Positions 59,010 to 64,000 of a stretch of 64,000 bases of DNA are shown one piece after another. The position numbers and the translations under genes are program-made. The notes under the pieces were generated by a model. It was not told where the DNA came from. It did not search any database and saw nothing but the letters and a program-made list of their open reading frames with translations. The stretch is from Spongiibacter tropicus DSM 19543 (GTDB lineage: Bacteria > Pseudomonadota > Gammaproteobacteria > Pseudomonadales > Spongiibacteraceae): assembly GCF_000420325.1 (NCBI RefSeq), contig NZ_ATUS01000001.1, positions 996,463-1,060,462 on the forward strand, in the 5' to 3' direction. Each line of letters starts with the position of its first letter. Positions within the stretch are counted from its first letter, which is position 1.

Positions 59010-60140
59010 TTAGTACACCGTATTTGCAACCATGTTCTTCCACATCTGCCCCCTATCAAGTAGCTGCCCTTGGTAGATGACTTCGCCAAAGGTGTCATCC
59101 ACAATCCTGCGAGCACCTTCATAGACGTGAACGTGTATTCCTTTTTCCTGAGGGCGATCCGCAGTCCAGACTACGGCTGGAGTTGATGACCAGAGTTCGA
59201 AACGCTTTCCAGCATAGTCATCTAGATTTAGTTGGCGGTCGGGAACAACGTACGTATTACTTTTACTGAACTGATCATGCAATGGCTTGAGCGGAGTCGA
59301 GACGATTAAATCGGAACTCCAAATGCTGTCGTTCCCACAGTTACCGCAAAAATGTTTTTTGTGTGGGGTTCGAGCAAAACTTCCAAGGTCAAGGTGAGGG
59401 TATCCACACTTCTTGCAAGTAATACAGTCAACCTCGTAACCCTCTTCAATCGATCGCACAAACTCAAAAGCAGCCGGTGGAGTCACCTGAATTTTGGTGA
59501 TATCCGGACTTTCAAATAAGTCGAGTTTTTGATTGTACGAGCAAACGATTGCAGCAAAGTCTTTGTCCAGAACCTTACGTGCTTGCACAGCAAAACGCTT
59601 GTGAACGTGAATTCTTGGTGACCTTTGTTCAATGGGCTCACTCGAGAGCGCCGGTGGTAAGGAACACCAGATTCCAATTTCCTCGAAGTCCTTGAACTCA
59701 ATTTCAAGAGGATCGACTACATAGCTCATTTTCATCGAGTGGTTCCCACACCTGATCTCGCCAGATTCAGGAACCGCCGCGTAGTCTGCTTTAGTGCCCC
59801 AATGAAGTTGGTGCGTTTTGCAATACCAACGTTGAGCACCATTGCGAAATTTTCCGCATGGGATGATGTGACATGGAAGAACGGCATCATCGCCAGACGC
59901 CCCTTCAAACATACCAAACACATCTTCTGAATTGACCGCTATGTTTCCGATCGTCCTTCCTGGAGCCCAGCACACAGCGTCTGCAGCGCAGTAATCCTCA
60001 TGTGTGAATTCCGTGTCAGCTTCGTCCCCGACTTTGCGAATGAATTCCTTCCTCGCCATGCCAGTACCGAGGTTTGCCCACTCACACTCCCAGACTTCAA
60101 CGGCCTGGGTGTCTTGGTTAATTCTTCGTGAAAAAAACAT
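59010..60140 (-). CDS. Cassette gene: zinc-ribbon protein of unknown function
   Basis: A 376-residue protein, an unusually large cassette product. A zinc ribbon lies near 245-285: CITCKKCG and later FCGNCGNDS give four Cys. N-terminal segments contain paired Cys/His (CHIIPCGKFRNGAQRWYCKT, HQLHWGTK) and may bind a second metal. No family is recognised. ATG at 60140 lies 31 bases after the attC end at 60171. Base composition is below that of the flanking core genes. Confidence 0.7.
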   Translation of the reverse strand: MFFSRRINQDTQAVEVWECEWANLGTGMARKEFIRKVGDEADTEFTHEDYCAADAVCWAPGRTIGNIAVNSEDVFGMFEGASGDDAVLPCHIIPCGKFRNGAQRWYCKTHQLHWGTKADYAAVPESGEIRCGNHSMKMSYVVDPLEIEFKDFEEIGIWCSLPPALSSEPIEQRSPRIHVHKRFAVQARKVLDKDFAAIVCSYNQKLDLFESPDITKIQVTPPAAFEFVRSIEEGYEVDCITCKKCGYPHLDLGSFARTPHKKHFCGNCGNDSIWSSDLIVSTPLKPLHDQFSKSNTYVVPDRQLNLDDYAGKRFELWSSTPAVVWTADRPQEKGIHVHVYEGARRIVDDTFGEVIYQGQLLDRGQMWKNMVANTVY

Positions 60141-60170
60141 CGTGCAATTCTACTTCAGCCAGATCTAGTC

Positions 60171-60254
60171 GCCTAACGCCGCCAACACGCGCAGCTTTGC
60201 AGTGAAGGCGTAGCCGCAACGAAAAAGCTGTCGCCGTGATTGGCCTTGTTAGCA
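60171..60254 (-). other. attC site
   Basis: 84 bases. Minus-strand ends TGCTAAC (60254-60248) and GTTAGGC (60177-60171), the latter a full consensus core. AGCTTT and AAAGCT pair in the middle, CCAA and TTGG near the ends. Confidence 0.82.
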
Positions 60255-60267
60255 CTTAGCTCCGACA

Positions 60268-60492
60268 TCAAGACGTACGCTCGCCTACATATGGGACGAC
60301 CTTCCATTCTTCGTCTTCGTTTCTACGCGAATAAAGCTCTCGGTCAGTCCCCTCTGAATTAGGGATGCTAATACACTGCTCCGCATCATCGTCGCTGCAT
60401 ATCACTGGTTGGTGCTGAGCTGAAGCCCCCGCGTACTTGTCAGCCTTTACGTTATTCCAGATTTCGTTTATTTCTTCTTGAGAGTGCTTCAT
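60268..60492 (-). CDS. Cassette gene: small acidic protein, unknown
   Basis: A 74-residue acidic protein (MKHSQEEINEIWNNVKADKY, then SDDDAEQC). No family. ATG at 60492 with AAGGGG eight bases upstream; its stop is 14 bases before the attC at 60171-60254. A GTTAGCA core at 60516-60510 marks the left border of this cassette, but the rest of a site above it could not be made out. Confidence 0.6.
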   Translation of the reverse strand: MKHSQEEINEIWNNVKADKYAGASAQHQPVICSDDDAEQCISIPNSEGTDRELYSRRNEDEEWKVVPYVGERTS

Positions 60493-60523
60493 CGTTGTAT
60501 CCCCTTGAGTGCTAACAGCCTGT

Positions 60524-60730
60524 TTATGAGACCAGCGGCCTCATAATAAATATTATCGGGCGGCCATCTATCACGCGACGCCTTTTCCGCCCGCCATTTA
60601 ACTCATTGTTTTTAAAAGCGCATTTCGAAACCGAATTTCGTCGAGACCAATAACAGGGCCACTTCAACGGCAGGAAGGATTTATCGGGAAATACTGTATA
60701 TGCATACAGATTATTGACGGGGATTGTCAT
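60524..60730 (-). CDS. Possible small protein (weak)
   Basis: A 68-residue frame from ATG at 60730 with Lys/Arg-rich middle (SVSKCAFKNNELNGGRKRRR). No good ribosome site and no known family. It may be a remnant of a former cassette. Confidence 0.2.
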   Translation of the reverse strand: MTIPVNNLYAYTVFPDKSFLPLKWPCYWSRRNSVSKCAFKNNELNGGRKRRRVIDGRPIIFIMRPLVS

Positions 60731-60791
60731 TATGGGCGTTTCACCATTCCTTCGGTCATTGCGGGAGCACATGCTAGTGCGTCGCTACAGG

Positions 60792-60974
60792 CTACTTACA
60801 ATAGAATCGTACCGCTGCGGGATCAAGCCTTTCATTATTTTTCATGGTTAACATAAAGCACACACCGCAAACGGCGCTCGCAAGGAACATCGCCGTAAGG
60901 CGGCAGATGTTTATGCTTTGTTTATTTTTTGAAATGACATGGAGTTCTCCGGCAAACGACGGTGAGTTAAGCAA
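60792..60974 (-). CDS. Possible small membrane protein (weak)
   Basis: A 60-residue frame with one hydrophobic stretch (LTAMFLASAVCGVCFMLTM). It starts with TTG and lacks a strong ribosome site. Listed as a possibility only. Confidence 0.2.
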   Translation of the reverse strand: MLNSPSFAGELHVISKNKQSINICRLTAMFLASAVCGVCFMLTMKNNERLDPAAVRFYCK

Positions 60975-61124
60975 TAGTGATCAGTCGGTACAGAGTGTTC
61001 ATCACGGCGAGAACCGCCGTTCTTCAGTGAAGCACATTGGGGCCACGAGAATACAGATATCAGGCCCTTAGAAAGGGTCTGAGGCGCCTTTTGCGTGGCT
61101 TGGCGCCCCTGATCAGCGGTGTAG
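60975..61124. other. Intergenic region after the outer-membrane factor gene
   Basis: 150 bases. GGCGCC repeated around GGCGCCTTTTGCGTGGCTTGGC (near 61083-61107) can fold, and may terminate the efflux operon weakly. Otherwise nothing is recognised. Confidence 0.3.
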
Positions 61125-62573
61125 CTAGCGCGCGGTGGCTGTTTGCGCCTCGCTAACGGATTGGCTGACTGGCATGGCGCTGTCCCACGGCCCGCCGATC
61201 ACGGCGGCCAGTTGCAGTGCGGCCTTCAGACGTTCGGCGGTGTTGCTGAGTTTGGCGCGGCGGGCGCTGAGGGTGAGATTCTGGGCGGTGGCGACTTCGA
61301 GGAAGTTGATCATGCCCGCTTCGTAGCGGTTAACGATGATGCGCTCGTTTTCTTCGGCCAGGTCCAGCAGCTTGTCCTGCTGCTCGGCTTTGTCGCCCAG
61401 CAGTTGGATACTCGCGAGCGCGCTTTCCACTTCGGCAATGGCTTCAAGTACAGCTTGGCGATAAGCACCGAGGCGCTGCTGGTATTGCGCTTTAGCAACG
61501 GCGACCACTGCGCGGCGGGTGCCGCCGTCAAACAGGGTTTGGGCGAGACTGGGGCCGACGGACCAAACCATGGTCGGGGTGTCGAGCAGGGCGCTGAAGC
61601 TGGCCGCCTGCACGCCCTGACTGGCGCTGATGGAAAAGCTGGGCAGCCACGCGGCCTGTGCCACACCGATTTCTGCATTGGCGGCGGCGAGCTGGCGCTC
61701 GGCAAAGGCCACGTCGGGGCGCTTTGCAATCAGCGTGGAGGGCAGCACTTCAGGCAGCGCGGGCAAGTCGGGCAGCGACTGTTTGGGCGGCAGGGAGAAT
61801 TCCACCGGCGCTTTACCCAGCAGTACGGCGATAGCGTTTTCTTCCAGTGCGCGCTGGTTTTGCAGGTCGATCATATCGGCGCGCAGCGACTGGCGCTGGG
61901 TTTCCGCCTGAATCACATCGCCCCGCGACACAATGCCCGCTTTGTACTGGTTATTGGTCAGACGCGCAGAGCGGTCGTAGGTCGCCATGGTTTCTTCGAG
62001 GATCTGCCGCTGCAAATCCAGAACACGCAGGCGGATATAACTCTGTGCGACGGACAACTGAATCGACAGGCGCACCGCCGCCAGATCAGCGGCGCTGCCT
62101 TGCAGGCTGGCTTTTTGGGATTCCACCTGACGGCGTACGCGGCCCCAAACATCCGGCGCCCAGCTCAGGTTCAGGCTCGCGGCGCTGCGTTCGCTAAGTG
62201 GCGTGTTGTCGCCACCGCTGCGGCTTTGCGACAAGTTGAGATCAAGACTGGGAAAGTAGTCGCTGCGGCTGCCGCGCCACTGGGCTTCGGCGGCGCGATA
62301 GCTGGCTTCTGCCTGAGCCAGTGTCTGATTGGCCTGCATGGCCTGTTCGACCAGCGCGGTCAGTTCGGCATCGCCAAATACCTGCCACCAGTCGGCGGGC
62401 AGCGGCTGGACCTCGGCACGGGCGGTTTGCCAGCCGTCTTCGTATTTGTAGTCATCGGCCAGGGCGATATCCGGCGCCTGATAGTCAGGCCCGACGGCGC
62501 AGCCGGTCAGCAGCACTGCGCTGAACAGGCTTTTCAACAGCAGCGATTTACGGGGAAGTCGATTCACAATCAT
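61125..62573 (-). CDS. NodT-family outer-membrane efflux lipoprotein
   Basis: A 482-residue TolC-like outer-membrane factor. The N-terminus has a lipobox LLTGC and then the NodT/OprM hallmark AVGPDYQAPD. Repeated OMF motifs (LVEQAMQANQTLAQAEASYR, RLTNNQYKAGIVSRGDVIQA, RIIVNRYEAGMINFLEVATA) mark the two structural repeats that form the periplasmic tunnel. Its start overlaps the stop of the RND pump gene by four bases (ATGA), so they are co-translated as a tripartite exporter; the adaptor gene is presumably upstream, beyond the window. Confidence 0.93.
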   Translation of the reverse strand: MIVNRLPRKSLLLKSLFSAVLLTGCAVGPDYQAPDIALADDYKYEDGWQTARAEVQPLPADWWQVFGDAELTALVEQAMQANQTLAQAEASYRAAEAQWRGSRSDYFPSLDLNLSQSRSGGDNTPLSERSAASLNLSWAPDVWGRVRRQVESQKASLQGSAADLAAVRLSIQLSVAQSYIRLRVLDLQRQILEETMATYDRSARLTNNQYKAGIVSRGDVIQAETQRQSLRADMIDLQNQRALEENAIAVLLGKAPVEFSLPPKQSLPDLPALPEVLPSTLIAKRPDVAFAERQLAAANAEIGVAQAAWLPSFSISASQGVQAASFSALLDTPTMVWSVGPSLAQTLFDGGTRRAVVAVAKAQYQQRLGAYRQAVLEAIAEVESALASIQLLGDKAEQQDKLLDLAEENERIIVNRYEAGMINFLEVATAQNLTLSARRAKLSNTAERLKAALQLAAVIGGPWDSAMPVSQSVSEAQTATAR

Positions 62574-64000
62574 GGCAGGGCCTGAAATTCATTGTCGGGG
62601 CGGGCCTGACGGCGACGCAATATCGCGCGGCGCAGACGCTCCAGATAAAGATAGATGACCGGCGTGGTGTACAGGGTCAAAAACTGGCTGACCAGCAGAC
62701 CGCCGAGAATGGTCAGGCCCAGCGGTCGACGCATTTCGGCGCCCTCGCCAAAACCCATGGCCAGCGGCACGGCGCCGAGCAGACCGGCGAGATTGGTCAT
62801 CAAAATCGCGCGCAAGCGGCGCATGGCGGCCTCGCGAATGGCCTGTTCCGGCGCCATGCCGTCGCGGCGCTGCGCCTGCAAGGCGAAGTCGATCATCATA
62901 ATGGCGTTTTTCATCACAATGCCGATCAGCAGGAACAGGCCCAGCAAGGCGATCAAACTCAAATAGCTGCCGGATATTTTGAGCGCGATCAGTGCGCCGA
63001 TGCCCGCCGGTGGCAGCGTAGACAGTATGGTCAACGGATGCAGGGTGCTTTCATACAACACGCCCAGCACCAGATACACCGCCAGCACCACCCACAGCAG
63101 CAGCCAGGGTTGGTTGAGGTTGGCTTCGAAATCCGCCTGCTCGGTACTCGGCGCGCGGTGCACGGCGTTGGGCAGCATGACCTTGTCGAGCATGGCACCA
63201 ATGGCCTCTTCGGCCTGCTCGGCGGTCACTCCCGGCGCCAGCTCGTAACCGATGCCCTTGGAGGCAAACTGGCCCTCGTGGCGAATACGGTCTTCGGCCA
63301 TGCCGTAGTCCCAGGTGGCGAAGGTCGATAAGGGCACCGAGCTGCCGTCGCTGGTCAGCACCTGCAATTGCTTGAGCACCGAGGGACTGGAGGTGTAGCC
63401 GGGGCTCAGCTCCATCACCACGCGGTACTGGTTCATATCATCGTAAAGCGTTGCCACCTGCCGCTGGGAAAAGGAGTTGTTGAGCATGGAGGCGACCATG
63501 TTCATGTCCACGCCATATTGCCGGGCGGTTTCACGGTCGATCTCCAGCACCAGTTGCTGGGTCTCGCCGCTGCGCGGCGGATCGACATTCATCAGCTCCG
63601 GCAGGTCCTGCATGGCAATCGCCACCCTCGCACCCCACTCCGACAGCGCCTCCAGCGAGTCGGAGCGCAGCAGCACTTCGTATTCGCTGCGGCGGAACGG
63701 CGAGGACAGGCGGATATCCTGATCGACCATCAGAAACAACATGCCGCCGGGCACCAGTGGCGCATTGGCACGAAGGCGATCCACCACCGCCTGCGCCGAG
63801 TCGCCGCGCTCGCTCAGCGGTTTGAGGCTGACGGTGACCTGCGCGTTGGTCAGGCCGCCGCTGCCACCGCTGGTGCCGGTAATATCGGCCACGGCGGGAT
63901 CGCGCAGCAGGTACTGGCGATAAGCCTCGATTTTGGGCTGCATCACCTGAAAGGAGAAACCGTCGTCGCCGCGCACAAAGCCGCGCACCTGCCCGGTGTC
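62570..64000 (-). CDS. RND multidrug efflux pump, C-terminal part (runs off the window)
   Basis: At least 476 residues, open to the right edge. Porter-domain sequence (FRRSEYEVLLRSDSLEALSE, RETARQYGVDMNMVASMLNN) leads to the C-terminal membrane helices: LLLWVVLAVYLVLGVLYES, HPLTILSTLPPAGIGALIAL, ALLGLFLLIGIVMKNAIMMI and GLTILGGLLVSQFLTLYTTP. These are signatures of HAE1/MdtBC-type resistance-nodulation-division transporters (LIGIVMKNAIMMIDFA and the GxxxSxxLTLYTTPVIY end). It exports drugs, bile-like or organic compounds, driven by protons. Confidence 0.95.
   Translation of the reverse strand, partial: DTGQVRGFVRGDDGFSFQVMQPKIEAYRQYLLRDPAVADITGTSGGSGGLTNAQVTVSLKPLSERGDSAQAVVDRLRANAPLVPGGMLFLMVDQDIRLSSPFRRSEYEVLLRSDSLEALSEWGARVAIAMQDLPELMNVDPPRSGETQQLVLEIDRETARQYGVDMNMVASMLNNSFSQRQVATLYDDMNQYRVVMELSPGYTSSPSVLKQLQVLTSDGSSVPLSTFATWDYGMAEDRIRHEGQFASKGIGYELAPGVTAEQAEEAIGAMLDKVMLPNAVHRAPSTEQADFEANLNQPWLLLWVVLAVYLVLGVLYESTLHPLTILSTLPPAGIGALIALKISGSYLSLIALLGLFLLIGIVMKNAIMMIDFALQAQRRDGMAPEQAIREAAMRRLRAILMTNLAGLLGAVPLAMGFGEGAEMRRPLGLTILGGLLVSQFLTLYTTPVIYLYLERLRRAILRRRQARPDNEFQALP

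Larger units (their letters stand above)
56519..60516 (-). mobile_element. Integron-type cassette array without integrase (candidate CALIN)
   Basis: Five minus-strand genes, none of recognised function and all of lower GC content than the flanks, with four attC-like sites between them (56959-57035, 58333-58422, 58907-59005, 60171-60254). Each site is an imperfect palindrome with GTTR-type and AAC-type ends, its spacing (77-99 bases) is in the attC range, and it sits directly after a gene, as in integron cassettes. No tyrosine recombinase of IntI type was found in the window, so the array is orphan here; in an integron it would lie to the right, beyond the first cassette. Confidence 0.72.

Noticed and set aside
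60510-60620. Possible fifth attC at the right end of the array
   Set aside because: A GTTAGCA core is present at 60516-60510, but no matching opposite end or paired arms could be found within 120 bases.
61143-62585. A 480-residue plus-strand open frame
   Set aside because: Antisense to the NodT outer-membrane factor, which shows clear family motifs and a coupled stop/start with the RND gene.
1-64000. CRISPR arrays
   Set aside because: No regularly spaced direct repeats of 23-45 bases were seen; the only repeats are the REP-like ends and the attC sites.

Overview
The window looks like chromosomal DNA from a free-living, probably marine, gammaproteobacterium. The coding sequence is moderately GC-rich. 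It is crowded with TonB-dependent receptors, FecI/FecR surface-signalling pairs, Fur boxes, oxidoreductases of lipid, terpenoid or steroid type and an RND pump. The style fits the Spongiibacteraceae/Halieaceae (Cellvibrionales) better than enterics or pseudomonads, but that placement is inference; there is no rRNA or other marker gene here.

Layout. 0-13.5 kb: the start of a TonB receptor gene, a molybdopterin oxidoreductase, an SDR, a queuosine-precursor (YhhQ-type) transporter, a three-gene cluster (metallohydrolase lipoprotein, cupredoxin-like protein, polytopic membrane protein), an LLM-class oxidoreductase, an unlisted hemP with a Fur box, a DUF1295 methyltransferase-like protein, a duplicated HxlR regulator and an acyl-CoA ligase. 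13.6-17.1 kb: tRNA-Pro(CGG) followed by a decayed island with two RAYT transposase copies (one intact and bracketed by inverted REP-like repeats, one dead), an AT-rich membrane-protein gene, an MqsRA-like toxin/antitoxin pair with a clear promoter and operator, and a tyrosine-integrase remnant. 17.1-25.6 kb: a small membrane protein, a LysR-controlled TonB receptor/epimerase/SnoaL operon, a voltage-gated K+ channel and a YdeP-type molybdoenzyme.

25.6-49.5 kb is an iron-acquisition block. A di-heme peroxidase diverges, across a Fur box, from a 1062-aa lipoprotein and a TonB receptor. These converge on an operon fecI-fecR-STN receptor-PKD lipoprotein-TPR protein. After a stand-alone LysR HTH protein and Dps comes a second Fur-boxed fecI-fecR-STN receptor unit, continuing into PepSY, DUF2271, DUF4198 and a CysJ-like flavoreductase. 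The parts suggest capture of an Fe(III) ligand at the surface, signalling through FecR to FecI, and reductive iron release at the inner membrane.

49.5-55.6 kb: an unknown exported protein, an orphan transglutaminase/DUF2126 protein, a DUF6491 protein and two tandem hemerythrins behind a well-placed FNR-type box. 55.8-60.5 kb: an AT-richer run of five minus-strand orphan genes, four of them separated by attC-like sites, plus a GT51-like gene at its end. There is no integron integrase in the window, so this is a candidate CALIN (attC cluster lacking an integrase). 61.1-64 kb: a NodT-type outer-membrane factor overlapping the end of an RND transporter gene that runs off the window.

The points most worth follow-up are the cassette array, the twin convergent TonB/large-lipoprotein loci and the island next to tRNA-Pro.
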